A stretch of 64,000 bases of DNA, from contig JAHLKT010000001.1 of NCBI GenBank assembly GCA_020444545.1, positions 62,001 through 126,000 on the forward strand, written 5' to 3'. The position numbers were made by a program, and so were the translations under genes. The notes beneath the pieces are model-generated. The model saw nothing but the letters and a program-made list of their open reading frames with translations, had not been told where the DNA came from and ran no database searches. This document shows positions 1 through 8,139 of this stretch, in pieces (position 1 is the first letter of the stretch; each line of letters opens with the position of its first letter). Source of the DNA: Desulfarculaceae bacterium. GTDB taxonomy: Bacteria; Desulfobacterota; Desulfarculia; Desulfarculales; Desulfarculaceae.

Positions 1-1
1 C

Positions 2-910
2 GTGCCCACGGTGAGCAAGCCGCCCCTGACCCTGGGCCACGAGATCGCGGGCACCGTGCTGGCCGGCCCCGACGCCCTTATCGGCAAGAACGTGATCGTG
101 CCGGCGGTCATGCCCTGCGGCAACTGCCCCATCTGCGACCAGGGCCGCGGCAACCGCTGCCTGGCCCAGAAGATGCCGGGCAACTCCCTGGGCATCTACG
201 GCGGCTTCTCCAGCCACATCCCGGTCCCGGCCGGCGACCTGTGCGTGGTGGACGATCCCAAGTTCCCGCTGAGCCACTATGCGGTGGTGGCCGACGCGGG
301 CACCACGCCCTACCAGGCGGCCATGCGCGCCGACCTGAAGGACGGCGACCTGGTGATCATCACCGGCATCACCGGCGGCGTGGGCGTGTACATGGGCCAG
401 ATCGCCAAGGCCCTGGGGGCCAAGGTGGTGGTGGGCATGGCCCGCAACCAGGCCAAGCTGGACCGCGCCCTGAACTTCGGAGTCGACTACGTGATCAACT
501 CCAAGGGCAAGGACGTCAAGGAGGTCAAGGGCGAGTTCGGGGCCATCTGCAAGGAGGCCGGGGTTCCCAAGAACGTGGGCTGGAAGATCTTCGAGTGCAC
601 CGGCACCGCCGGGGGCCAGGAACTGGCTCTGGCCTTCCTGTCCTTCCTGGGCAAGATGGTGGTGGTGGGCTTCGGCATGCAGAGCAACAAGTACATGCTC
701 TCTAAGCTCATGGCCTTCGACGCCGAGATCATCGGCACCTGGGGCTGCCTGCCCGAGTACTATCCCAAGGTCTTGGAGATGGTCCAGGACGGCCGGGTTC
801 AGATCGAGCCCTTCCTGGAGACCAAGCCCATGAGCACCATCCAGGAGGTCTTCGAACAGCAGCACAACGGCCTGTTCGACAAGCGCCAGGTCCTGGAGCC
901 TGACTTTTAG
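2..910 (+). CDS. had: 6-hydroxycyclohex-1-ene-1-carbonyl-CoA dehydrogenase (5' partial)
   Basis: Zinc-dependent medium-chain alcohol dehydrogenase that oxidises 6-hydroxycyclohex-1-ene-1-carbonyl-CoA to the 6-oxo compound with NAD+ in the lower benzoyl-CoA pathway (also called bamQ). The 302 visible residues open near GHEIAGTV (12-19). Structural-zinc cysteines lie at 39, 42, 45 and 53, and a Rossmann glycine stretch (TGGVGVY) near 124. Family members have about 360 residues, so some 50-60 N-terminal residues lie left of the window and the GTG at base 2 is not the true start. The downstream neighbours oah and dch encode the adjoining pathway steps, which is the main reason for choosing this dehydrogenase over other members of the superfamily. 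Confidence 0.88.
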   Translation: MPTVSKPPLTLGHEIAGTVLAGPDALIGKNVIVPAVMPCGNCPICDQGRGNRCLAQKMPGNSLGIYGGFSSHIPVPAGDLCVVDDPKFPLSHYAVVADAGTTPYQAAMRADLKDGDLVIITGITGGVGVYMGQIAKALGAKVVVGMARNQAKLDRALNFGVDYVINSKGKDVKEVKGEFGAICKEAGVPKNVGWKIFECTGTAGGQELALAFLSFLGKMVVVGFGMQSNKYMLSKLMAFDAEIIGTWGCLPEYYPKVLEMVQDGRVQIEPFLETKPMSTIQEVFEQQHNGLFDKRQVLEPDF

Positions 911-987
911 GCCGCTGGACAGCTTTTAACCAGACAGTTTTTAATTCGGTCTTTTATAGCAAGACTATCAAATCCTAGGAGGAAAAT

Positions 988-2145
988 ATGTCTCTTGACT
1001 GGATGCCGAGAGAAAGCGAACTGAAAAACCACCTTCTGTTCGAGGAGGACATGGTTCGCGGCCGCTACTGGGGCAACGACGAGGACGCGCCCTGCGTGGT
1101 CTACACCAAAAAGCCCCTGGTCAACCCCAAGACCGGCGAAGAGGTTCCGGAACTGTACGTGGCCGAGGTTCGCCTGAACAACCCGCGCCAGTACAACTCC
1201 TATACCACCACCATGGTCAAGGGCGTGATCGCGGGCTTCCGCGCCGCCTCCGGCGACCGCTCGGTGGTGGCCACGGTGTTCACCGGCACCGGCTTCGACG
1301 CCTTCTGCACCGGCGGCAACACCAAGGAGTACAGCGAGTACTACTCCAAGCGGCCCAATGAGTACGGCGAGTACATGGACCTGTTCAACGAGATGGTGGA
1401 CAGCATCCTGATGTGCAAGAAGCCCACCATCTGCCGCGTGAACGGCATGCGCGTGGCCGGCGGCCAGGAGATCGGCATGGCCTGCGACCTGGCCGTGACC
1501 AGCGACTTGGCCATCTTCGGCCAGGCCGGCGCCCGCCACGGCTCGGCTCCGGACGGCGGCTCCACCGACTTCCTCCCCTGGATGCTCAACATGGAAGACG
1601 CCATGTGGAACTGCGTCTCCTGCGAGATGTGGAGCGCCTATAAGATGCGGGCCAAGAACCTGGTCTCCAAGGTCGTGCCCGTGCTCAAGGACGGCGACAA
1701 GTTCATCCGCAACCCCATGATCATCACCGACCGCTACGTGGACGGCGGCGAGATCGTCTACGGCGAGTTCCTCAAGGACCGCGAGGCCCTGGGCGAGGCC
1801 AAGGCCAAGATGAAAGAGCTGCCCCGCGACGCGGCCATGCTCGACGGCGAAGTCAACAAGATCATCTGGACCTTCGCCAACCTGTTCCCCGGCTGCGTGA
1901 TGAAGTCCATCGACGGCATCCGCGCCAAGAAGAAGTACTTCTGGGACCAGGCCAAGCTGCCCAACCGCCATTGGCTGATGGCCAACATGAACTACGAGGC
2001 CTTCCTGGGCTTCGGCGCTTTCAACACCAAGAAGATCACCGGCTCGGACGTGATCGACTTCATCAAGTTCCGCCAGCTCATCGCCGAGGGCGCCGAGGCC
2101 GGCGACGAGACCTTCGCCGCGGTCATGGGCAAGCCCAAGGACTAA
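988..2145 (+). CDS. bamA: 6-oxocyclohex-1-ene-1-carbonyl-CoA hydrolase
   Basis: Ring-cleaving crotonase-family hydrolase (Oah/BamA). It adds water and opens the ring of 6-oxocyclohex-1-ene-1-carbonyl-CoA to give 3-hydroxypimelyl-CoA, the step widely used as a marker of anaerobic aromatic degradation. The 385-residue length matches the family, which is longer than ordinary crotonases. Characteristic blocks include the N-terminal SLDWMPRESELKNHLLF, CTGGNTKEYSEYYSKRPNEY and RVAGGQEIGMACDLAV. A strong AGGAGG lies 7 bases before the ATG. It sits 77 bases after had in the same direction. A strong hairpin with a T-run follows it, before dch. Confidence 0.95.
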   Translation: MSLDWMPRESELKNHLLFEEDMVRGRYWGNDEDAPCVVYTKKPLVNPKTGEEVPELYVAEVRLNNPRQYNSYTTTMVKGVIAGFRAASGDRSVVATVFTGTGFDAFCTGGNTKEYSEYYSKRPNEYGEYMDLFNEMVDSILMCKKPTICRVNGMRVAGGQEIGMACDLAVTSDLAIFGQAGARHGSAPDGGSTDFLPWMLNMEDAMWNCVSCEMWSAYKMRAKNLVSKVVPVLKDGDKFIRNPMIITDRYVDGGEIVYGEFLKDREALGEAKAKMKELPRDAAMLDGEVNKIIWTFANLFPGCVMKSIDGIRAKKKYFWDQAKLPNRHWLMANMNYEAFLGFGAFNTKKITGSDVIDFIKFRQLIAEGAEAGDETFAAVMGKPKD

Positions 2146-2170
2146 ACCGGGCTGCATAGCCAAGACAATC

Positions 2171-2210
2171 GGCGGGCCGGGCCTCAGGCCCGGCCCGCCT
2201 ACTTTTTTTT
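2171..2210 (+). terminator. Intrinsic terminator/attenuator inside the aromatic operon
   Basis: A 13-bp perfect GC stem (GGCGGGCCGGGCC, loop TCA, then its complement, 2171-2199) is followed by eight Ts (2203-2210). The ribosome-binding site of dch starts at once (AAGGAG, 2211-2216), so the structure lies between oah and dch. It should limit read-through into dch or stabilise the upstream mRNA end. Confidence 0.85.
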
Positions 2211-2223
2211 AAGGAGCGAAGCG

Positions 2224-2991
2224 ATGGCCTTTGAGCACATCAAGCTGGCGGTGGCGGACGGGGTGGCGACCCTGACCCTGGACCGCGAGCCCCTAAACGT
2301 CCTGAACATCGCCATGATGAAAGAGATCAACCAGGCCCTGGACAGCCTGGACCCCGCCGGGCTCAAGGTGCTGCTGATCAACGCCACGGGCAAGGCCTTC
2401 AGCGCCGGGGTGGACGTGGGCGAGCACCTGGGCGACCAGGTTAACGAGATGATCGAGGTGTTCCACGGCATCTTCCGGCGCATGGAAAAGCTGGGGGTGA
2501 TCTCGGTGGCCTCGGTGCAGGGCGCGGCCCTGGGCGGCGGCTGCGAGGTGGCCGCCTACTGCGACCTGGTGGTGGCCTCGGAGAAGGCCAAGTTCGGCCA
2601 GCCCGAGATTCTGGTGGGCGTGTTCCCGCCGGTGGCCGCCCTGGTCTTCCCCCGCCAGATGGGCTACAAGAAGGCCCTGGAGCTCATCGTGACCGGCGAC
2701 GTGATTGGCGCGGCCGAGGCCAAGTCCCTCGGCCTGGTCAACCAGGTGGTGCCGCCCGAGGAGCTGGAGAGCGCCACCCAGGCCCTGGTGGCCAAGCTCA
2801 CCGGGCTCTCCTCGGTCATCCTCCAGGTGACCAAGAAGGCCGTCGTGAAGGGCCTGGACCAGGCCAAGCGCGAGGACGCCCTGGAAAAGATCGAGAAGAT
2901 ATACCTCAAGGAATGCATGTCCACCCACGACGCGGAAGAGGGCCTCAAGGCCTTCCTGGAAAAACGCAAGCCCGAGTGGACCGGCAAGTAG
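2224..2991 (+). CDS. dch: Cyclohexa-1,5-diene-1-carbonyl-CoA hydratase
   Basis: Enoyl-CoA hydratase/crotonase-family protein of 255 residues, the usual length. By context it is the hydratase (Dch/BamR) that converts cyclohexa-1,5-diene-1-carbonyl-CoA, the product of benzoyl-CoA reductase, to 6-hydroxycyclohex-1-ene-1-carbonyl-CoA, the substrate of the first gene here. Oxyanion-hole regions are visible as AFSAGVDVGEH (near 58-68) and GAALGGGCEVAAYCDL (near 100-115). AAGGAG precedes the ATG by 7 bases. A general enoyl-CoA hydratase is the alternative; the three-gene cluster favours Dch. It may have partly independent expression because a terminator-like hairpin precedes it. Confidence 0.85.
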   Translation: MAFEHIKLAVADGVATLTLDREPLNVLNIAMMKEINQALDSLDPAGLKVLLINATGKAFSAGVDVGEHLGDQVNEMIEVFHGIFRRMEKLGVISVASVQGAALGGGCEVAAYCDLVVASEKAKFGQPEILVGVFPPVAALVFPRQMGYKKALELIVTGDVIGAAEAKSLGLVNQVVPPEELESATQALVAKLTGLSSVILQVTKKAVVKGLDQAKREDALEKIEKIYLKECMSTHDAEEGLKAFLEKRKPEWTGK

Positions 2992-3010
2992 CCTCCCCTC
3001 CGCATAATTA

Positions 3011-3044
3011 AAAAGCCCCCGGCCAGCCAAGGCCGGGGGTTTTC
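3011..3044. terminator. Bidirectional intrinsic terminator
   Basis: A 9-bp stem, CCCCCGGCC (3016-3024) with GGCCGGGGG (3031-3039), has TTTT on the right and AAAA on the left. It serves dch on the plus strand and the converging secreted-protein gene on the minus strand. Confidence 0.85.
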
Positions 3045-3058
3045 CTTTGCGCGCAAGC

Positions 3059-3529
3059 CTACTGCTTGCTGATGGTCACGCGATAGGTGTATTTCTGCCC
3101 GCTGCCAAAGGGCCCCTCGGTCTGGGCCTGCAAGCCGCTGTGGTAGAGCTGCGCCTGAAGCTGGGGCTGGCCGCCCGAGGCCATCCGCCAGGAAACGGTG
3201 CCCAGGTTCAAATACACGGCCCCGCCGTTGCCCTGGCCCATCTGCTGGGACTCGGTGCCATAGGGCCCCAGGGTGGAGCCGTTGGCAAAGCCGCTTCCCG
3301 CCGAGTTGGGCTGCTGGCCCGGAGACCATTGCCCCTCTTGCAGCATATAGCCCATGATCGTGATGTCTTCCTGGCTCTGGTTGATAATGGTGACGCTGAT
3401 GGAGTTGAAGGTGATGCCCCATCCCCAGCCCGACCCCGACTGGGCCAGGACGGCCGGAGCGGCCAGCAGGGCCAAGAGCAGCGCAGCGGCCGCGAATATC
3501 GAGCGGCGCGGTAGTCTTTTTCGGCTCAT
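3059..3529 (-). CDS. Small secreted protein of unknown function
   Basis: A 156-residue protein I do not recognise. The ATG at 3529 is chosen because GGAGG lies 10 bases upstream and a clear Sec signal follows: the positively charged MSRKRLPRRS, a run of Ala/Leu, then VLAQS as a likely cleavage site near residue 30. The mature part is rich in Gly, Gln, Ser and Asn with beta-type alternation, and it contains no cysteine pairs or catalytic motif I can name. It converges on dch across a shared terminator and is divergent from the copper genes. An in-frame extension to 3637 exists but would bury the signal peptide. Confidence 0.8.
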   Translation of the reverse strand: MSRKRLPRRSIFAAAALLLALLAAPAVLAQSGSGWGWGITFNSISVTIINQSQEDITIMGYMLQEGQWSPGQQPNSAGSGFANGSTLGPYGTESQQMGQGNGGAVYLNLGTVSWRMASGGQPQLQAQLYHSGLQAQTEGPFGSGQKYTYRVTISKQ

Positions 3530-3738
3530 GGGGTTGTTCCCTCCGAGAATGGTCTTATTATCTATAAGTATAGGCGCTTGCGCCCTGGCCAAACCAGTTG
3601 GTCGGCCGGGGCAAGACATGCTAGGCACGACTAACAATGTTAAGCATTAGCGCAATTTGCTCTCGGGGGTTATGATTGTAACTAAGCAATTAAGCCAACC
3701 CAGCCGCACGGCGCGCGACCATCAACCTGGAGTAAATC

Positions 3739-3942
3739 ATGGAAACCAAGACTGTTAAGATTCCGGATATGTCCTGCGGTCACTGCCTGGCCACCATCAA
3801 GCGCGAAGCCGCCGAGATCGCGGGCGTGAGCAGCGTGGAAGGCGACGTGAACAGCAAGGACGTGACCATCGCCTGGGACGCCCCTGCCACCTGGGACCAG
3901 ATCGAGGCCCAGCTCAAGGACGCCGGCTACCCCCCCAAGTAA
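3739..3942 (+). CDS. copZ: Copper chaperone, heavy-metal-associated domain
   Basis: A single-domain HMA protein of 67 residues with the metal site MSCGHC (Cys13 and Cys16), a CopZ/Atx1-like cytoplasmic carrier that would hand Cu(I) to the ATPase encoded next. The beta-alpha-beta-beta-alpha-beta length is standard. It lies 18 bases upstream of copA in the same direction, so the two are very probably one operon. TGGAG precedes the ATG. Metal identity is inferred from the partner gene; the MxCxxC motif alone would also fit other soft metals. Confidence 0.88.
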   Translation: METKTVKIPDMSCGHCLATIKREAAEIAGVSSVEGDVNSKDVTIAWDAPATWDQIEAQLKDAGYPPK

Positions 3943-3960
3943 GACCTGAAGGAGCATAGC

Positions 3961-6408
3961 GTGGCCCAGCAGCACGCCGAGCTGCCGGTGGTGGGCATGA
4001 CCTGCGCCCGCTGCGCGGCTAATGTGGAGCGCACCCTCAACAAGAAGGTTGAGGGGGTGACGGGCGCCTCGGTGAACTTCGGCACCGAGACCGTGTCGCT
4101 GGACTATGACCCGGACCAGGTGAGCCTGGAGGATCTGGCCACGGCGGTCAAGGACGCGGGCTACCAGCTCATCGTGCCGGAAAAATCCAAGCACGTGGAC
4201 CTGCCGGTGGTGGGCATGACCTGCACCCGCTGCTCGGCCAACGTGGAGCGCACCCTCAACAAGAAGGTGGACGGGGTCGTGGAGGCCCACGTCAACTTCG
4301 CCACCGAGACCGCCTCCATCGACTACGACCCCAGCAAGACCAGCCTTGAGGCCATGGCCGCGGCGGTGAAGAACGCGGGCTACGAGCTGATCCTGCCCGT
4401 GGAGGGCGAGGGCGCCGAAGACCCCGAGGCCGTGGCCCGGGCCGCCGAGCTGGCCGCCCAGCGACGCTTCTTCTGGGTGGGCGTGGCCTTCACCGTGCCC
4501 CTTTTCGTCTTGTCCATGGGCCGCGACTTCGGCCTGGTGGGGGCCTGGTCCCATGCCGCCTGGGTCAATTGGCTCTTTTTCGCCCTGGCCACGCCGGTGC
4601 AGTTCTATACCGGCGGCGGCTTCTACGTGGGCGGCTGGAAGAGCATCAAGGGCGGCGCGGCCAACATGGACGTGCTGGTGGCCCTGGGTTCCTCGGTGGC
4701 CTACTTCTATTCCTTGGCCCTGCTCCTGTTCCCCGGCCTGGGCGCCCACGTCTATTTCGAGACCTCGGCGGTGATCATCACCCTGATCAAGCTGGGCAAG
4801 CTCTTGGAGGCCAAGGCCAAGGGCGAGGCCTCGGCGGCCATCCGCAAGCTCATGGACCTGGCCCCCAAGAAGGCCCGGGTGCTCGACGACCAAGGCAATG
4901 AGATCGAGATACCGGCCGGCCAGGTGCAAAAGGGCCAGATCGTCATCGTCAAGCCCGGCGAGTCCATCCCCGTGGACGGGGTGGTGGTCTCCGGGGCCTC
5001 GGCGGTGGACGAGGCGGCCATGACCGGCGAGTCCATCCCCGTGGACAAAAAGCAAGGCGACCAGGTTTTCGGGGCCACGGTGAACCAGCAGGGCCTGTTG
5101 CGCATCGAGGCCACCGGGGTGGGCTCCGACACCGCCCTGGCCCAGATCATCCGCCTGGTGCGCGCGGCCCAAGGCTCCAAGCCGGCCATCCAGCGCCTGG
5201 CCGACCAGGTGGCCGCGGTGTTCGTGCCGGTGATCATCATCGTGGCCCTGGGCACCTTCGCGGCCTGGTGGATATTGGGCGGCGAGTTCGTGCCGGCCAT
5301 GATCCGCATGGTGGCCGTGTTGGTCATCGCCTGCCCCTGCGCCTTGGGCCTGGCCACGCCCACCGCCATCATGGTGGGCACCGGCAAGGGCGCCAGCCTG
5401 GGCATCCTCTACAAGAACTCCGAGGCCCTGGAGACGGCCCACAAGCTCTCCAAGGTCATGTTCGACAAAACCGGCACCATCACCAAGGGCGAGCCCCAGC
5501 TAACCGACTGGGAGCCCCTGGGGAGCGCCGGCGACGAGGCCCTGGGCCTCATCGCGGCGGCCGAGAGCGGCTCGGAGCACCCCATCGCCCGCGCGGTGGT
5601 GGACGGGGCCAAGGCTCAGGGCGCGTCCCTGGGGCAACCCGGCGAGTTCACCGCGCACAGCGGCTTCGGCATCGAGGCCGTGGTGGACGGGCACCAGCTC
5701 AAGGTGGGCAAGCCGGGCTGGTTCGTTGATCAATGCGGCCCCGAGCTGGAGCAGCAGGTGGCCGAGCTTTCCGGCCAGGGCAAGACGGTGATGCTGGCCG
5801 CCATCGACGGCGCGCTGGCGGGCCTGTTGGCCGTGGCCGACCAGGAGAAGCCCGGCGCGGAGCAGGCCATCGCCGAGCTCAAGGAGATGGGCATCACCCC
5901 GGTGATGATCACCGGCGACAACGCCCGCGCCGCCCAGGCGGTGGCCGCCAGGGTGGGCATCAGCGAGGTGGTGGCCGAGGTCTTGCCCGAGAACAAGGAC
6001 CAGAAGGTGCGCGAGGCCCAGGCCGACGGCTCGGTGGTGGCCATGGTGGGCGACGGCATCAACGACGCCCCGGCCCTGGCCCGGGCCGATGTGGGCATCG
6101 CCATCGGCAGCGGCACCGACATCGCCATGGAGGCCAGCGACATCACTCTGGTGGGCGGCGAGCTCAGCGGGGTGAGCCGGGCCATCAAGCTCTCCAAGGC
6201 CACCATGGTCACCATCAAACAGAATCTGTTCTGGGCCTTTTTCTACAACGCCGCCCTGGTGCCCATCGCGGCGGGCGTGCTGCACCAAGTCATGTGGCTG
6301 CCCATCTACATCCGCGACCTGCACCCCGTGCTGGCGGCAGGGGCCATGGCCTTCTCCTCGGTGAGCGTGGTCACCAACTCGCTTAGGCTGGGCCGCAAGA
6401 AAATCTAA
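3961..6408 (+). CDS. copA: Cu(+)-exporting P1B-type ATPase
   Basis: An 815-residue inner-membrane pump that exports Cu(I) with ATP hydrolysis. It has two N-terminal HMA domains (CARC at 15-18, CTRC at 88-91), a membrane region with the transport motif CPC at 458-460, the phosphorylation site DKTGT at 502-506, the SEHP nucleotide-binding motif and the hinge GDGIND. The GTG start has AAGGAG 7 bases upstream and begins [15 protein letters not shown]. The two HMA domains are strikingly alike, sharing PVVGMTC and [11 protein letters not shown], which suggests internal duplication. The upstream chaperone gene supports copper as substrate. Confidence 0.95.
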   Translation: MAQQHAELPVVGMTCARCAANVERTLNKKVEGVTGASVNFGTETVSLDYDPDQVSLEDLATAVKDAGYQLIVPEKSKHVDLPVVGMTCTRCSANVERTLNKKVDGVVEAHVNFATETASIDYDPSKTSLEAMAAAVKNAGYELILPVEGEGAEDPEAVARAAELAAQRRFFWVGVAFTVPLFVLSMGRDFGLVGAWSHAAWVNWLFFALATPVQFYTGGGFYVGGWKSIKGGAANMDVLVALGSSVAYFYSLALLLFPGLGAHVYFETSAVIITLIKLGKLLEAKAKGEASAAIRKLMDLAPKKARVLDDQGNEIEIPAGQVQKGQIVIVKPGESIPVDGVVVSGASAVDEAAMTGESIPVDKKQGDQVFGATVNQQGLLRIEATGVGSDTALAQIIRLVRAAQGSKPAIQRLADQVAAVFVPVIIIVALGTFAAWWILGGEFVPAMIRMVAVLVIACPCALGLATPTAIMVGTGKGASLGILYKNSEALETAHKLSKVMFDKTGTITKGEPQLTDWEPLGSAGDEALGLIAAAESGSEHPIARAVVDGAKAQGASLGQPGEFTAHSGFGIEAVVDGHQLKVGKPGWFVDQCGPELEQQVAELSGQGKTVMLAAIDGALAGLLAVADQEKPGAEQAIAELKEMGITPVMITGDNARAAQAVAARVGISEVVAEVLPENKDQKVREAQADGSVVAMVGDGINDAPALARADVGIAIGSGTDIAMEASDITLVGGELSGVSRAIKLSKATMVTIKQNLFWAFFYNAALVPIAAGVLHQVMWLPIYIRDLHPVLAAGAMAFSSVSVVTNSLRLGRKKI

Positions 6409-6430
6409 GACAGCTTCGGCTGAAACAAGA

Positions 6431-6468
6431 AGCCCCCGCCTCCGGCCGTAGCCGGGAGCGGGGGCTTT
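6431..6468 (+). terminator. Terminator after copA
   Basis: The hairpin AGCCCCCGC...GCGGGGGCT, with a second inner pairing CCGGC/GCCGG, lies 23 bases past the copA stop. The T-run is short (CTTTCC). The left flank is A/T-mixed, so weak bidirectional use is possible. Confidence 0.65.
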
Positions 6469-6494
6469 CCGCGTTTCTGGGAAACCGAGGCCGG

Positions 6495-6745
6495 AAAGAT
6501 TTCTTGTGCCCGCGGCACGCCTGATAGCCGAGCTATCGGGGCCAGCAGAGAATAAGAGCTGGTTGGGAATGAAAAAGAATCCGGGTGGCCTCGACAGCTC
6601 GGCTGTCGAGGTTGCGGAGCGCAGCGGAGCAACAAGAGGTTCGGCTAGGCGCTTCGATTTCGCCGTGATGATACGGTGGAGCGATAAGCTGTGCTGAACC
6701 TCTTGCGCCTGCGGCACCCAGATAGCGTAGCTATCTGGGCCACCC
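6495..6745 (+). repeat. Dispersed three-hairpin repeat, copy A
   Basis: About 250 bases that align throughout with the reverse complement of 11349-11603. Three palindromes occur in the same order: CTGATAGC/GCTATCGG at 6521-6539, TCGACAGC/GCTGTCGA at 6591-6609 and CCCAGATAGC/GCTATCTGGG at 6717-6739. They are separated by conserved spacers such as AAGATTTCTTG (start), GTTGCGGAGCGCAGC (from 6611) and CTGAACCTCTTGCGCC-like sequence before the third hairpin. I see no open frame resembling a transposase and no tRNA. Family unknown to me. Confidence 0.8.
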
Positions 6746-6945
6746 CGGAGCAGCAAAAGAAGTTTGGAATAAGGGAGCCGAGCCGGGGGCGGGGGCTTCG
6801 ATCAGGCCGGACGCCCGGTCATGACCGCACTCAGCGGGCGGCAATCTCCAAACCGCTTGTCACCGCAGCCAAGCCTGCCGCTGCTCTTTGCCCCCCTTCT
6901 TCCCTTCCAAACCTCTTCTCTTTTTTCTTTTCTTGCTCTTCCCGC
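6746..6945. other. Non-coding remainder with partial repeat modules
   Basis: After copy A, the stretch AGAAGTTTGGAATA (6760-6773) resembles the spacer that follows hairpin 1 in copy B. An inverted counterpart (TTCCAAACCTCTTC) lies near 6904-6917. The rest is pyrimidine-rich towards 6945 and contains no gene I can support. Confidence 0.5.
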
Positions 6946-7830
6946 TTAATCAAAAGGCTGGTTGCCGATGCCCCGGCCCATCACCTCCAGGGTGTCGGAG
7001 AGCACAACGAAGGCGTTGGGGTCCACCGCGCGCACCAGTTCCTTGAGCCGCCCCAGGTTCTGGATGCTCACCACCGAATAGAGCATGTTCTGCTCGTCGC
7101 CGGTAAAGGCTCCCCGGGCCGGGATCACCGTGGCCCCGCGCCCCAGGCCTTGCAGGATGCCCTGGGAGATGCTCTTCCACTGCGGCGAGATGATGAACAC
7201 CGCCTTGCGCTGGCTCAGGCCGGTGAGCACCACGTCGGTCACCTTGGCGCTCACGAACAGGTAGATGAAGGTGTAGAGCGCCTCGTCCAGGCCCGCGGTA
7301 TATGCCGCGCCCAGGAGCACCAACACGTTGAAGGCCATGGCCGTGGTTCCCGGCCGGATGGACCAGCGATAACGCAGCACCACCGAGAGGATGCTCACCC
7401 CGCCCACCGAGCCCAAGGAGCGCATGACCAGGCCCATGCCCGTGCCGGTGGTGATGCCCGCCAGGATGGCCGAGAGGATCTTGTCCTCCACCGGCACCGG
7501 GATCACCACCCACTTGAGCGCGGCGGCCAGGATGACCGCACCCGCCAGGCTGTAGAAGAAAAAGCGGTGCCCCACCAGGCGCCAGCCCACCAGGAACACG
7601 GGTATGTTGAGCAGGATGCTGAACACGGCCACCGAGCACACCGGGGCCAGGTAGTAGACCAGCATGGCCAGGCCCACGATGCCCCCGCCCACGAAATGGT
7701 GGGTTAGTAGGATACCGTTAACCGCCAGGCCGATGAGGCCGCAGCCCAGAGATATCAGGAATAGGTTATAGGCCACCCGGCGCGTCTGCGTCAGGGATGG
7801 AGGCTTCAGCTTGCCGATTGCGATCCGCAT
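6946..7830 (-). CDS. YitT family membrane protein (DUF161/DUF2179)
   Basis: A 294-residue integral membrane protein. The first two thirds hold five or six hydrophobic helices, with glycine-rich segments typical of the YitT family (for example NGILLTHHFVGGGIVGLAML and GITTGTGMGLVMRSLGSVGG). The last 80 residues form a soluble DUF2179-like domain (FIISPQWKSISQGILQGLGRG...YSVVSIQNLGRLKELVRAVDP). Function in the family is poorly defined. It is a lone minus-strand gene between repeat copy A and a divergent TetR gene. Its leader carries a terminator-like hairpin about 60 bases before the ATG. Confidence 0.85.
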   Translation of the reverse strand: MRIAIGKLKPPSLTQTRRVAYNLFLISLGCGLIGLAVNGILLTHHFVGGGIVGLAMLVYYLAPVCSVAVFSILLNIPVFLVGWRLVGHRFFFYSLAGAVILAAALKWVVIPVPVEDKILSAILAGITTGTGMGLVMRSLGSVGGVSILSVVLRYRWSIRPGTTAMAFNVLVLLGAAYTAGLDEALYTFIYLFVSAKVTDVVLTGLSQRKAVFIISPQWKSISQGILQGLGRGATVIPARGAFTGDEQNMLYSVVSIQNLGRLKELVRAVDPNAFVVLSDTLEVMGRGIGNQPFD

Positions 7831-7892
7831 GGTCTTGAGTCCCGGGCCGTGGGCCCGCCCGCCGGCCCCGAGGGCCTGGGCGGGGTTAGTGC

Positions 7893-7934
7893 AAAAAAAT
7901 AGGAACGGCCAACCCGGGCGGGGTCGGCCGTCCT
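7893..7934 (-). terminator. Terminator-like hairpin in the yitT leader
   Basis: On the minus strand AGGACGGCCGACCC pairs, with minor imperfections, with GGGTTGGCCGTTCCT, followed by ATTTTTTT (7899-7893). It lies 63-104 bases upstream of the yitT start. There is no minus-strand gene just upstream that it could terminate, so attenuation of yitT or the end of a short RNA are the obvious readings. Confidence 0.65.
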
Positions 7935-8037
7935 CACTCTTAGAAAATACTACCGCTCGGCTCGTAATGCACGCTCGCGGCGCAAAAAAATCCCGCGCAT
8001 GGTGCTTATTTCAGGGCATTGCCCCCCCAAACCTTGC

Positions 8038-8064
8038 TTGACAGTCTTGGGAGGCTGTTATAAT
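8038..8064 (+). promoter_or_regulatory. Sigma70 promoter of the tetR-dsrP unit
   Basis: TTGACA (8038-8043) and TATAAT (8059-8064) both match consensus, separated by a short 15-base spacer. Transcription would begin near 8071, directly at the palindromic operators. Confidence 0.7.
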
Positions 8065-8076
8065 CTGCGCCTTATT

Positions 8077-8121
8077 GAACACGTTCATTAAATGAATGCG
8101 TTCATTAATAGAACATGTTCT
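8077..8121 (+). promoter_or_regulatory. Cluster of three palindromic operator sites
   Basis: GAACACGTTC (8077-8086), AATGAATGCGTTCATT (8091-8106) and the perfect AGAACATGTTCT (8110-8121) lie between the promoter and the TetR gene. They share GAAC/GTTC half-sites. The location at and just after +1 fits autorepression by the adjacent TetR protein. Confidence 0.6.
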
Positions 8122-8139
8122 GTAATCCCAGGAGCGCCC

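Noticed and set aside
907-2163. Long minus-strand open frame opposite oah
   Set aside because: Low-complexity Gly/Val/His/Ala composition typical of the antisense of a high-GC gene; the plus-strand frame is a full BamA homologue with a good ribosome-binding site.
6640-6700. Possible tRNA (GGTTCG followed by a hairpin) in repeat copy A
   Set aside because: No acceptor stem, anticodon arm or CCA-compatible fold can be drawn, and the stretch aligns with the repeat.
5500-6756. Minus-strand frame across the copA end and repeat
   Set aside because: Antisense of copA continuing into non-coding repeat sequence; no domain and no ribosome-binding site.
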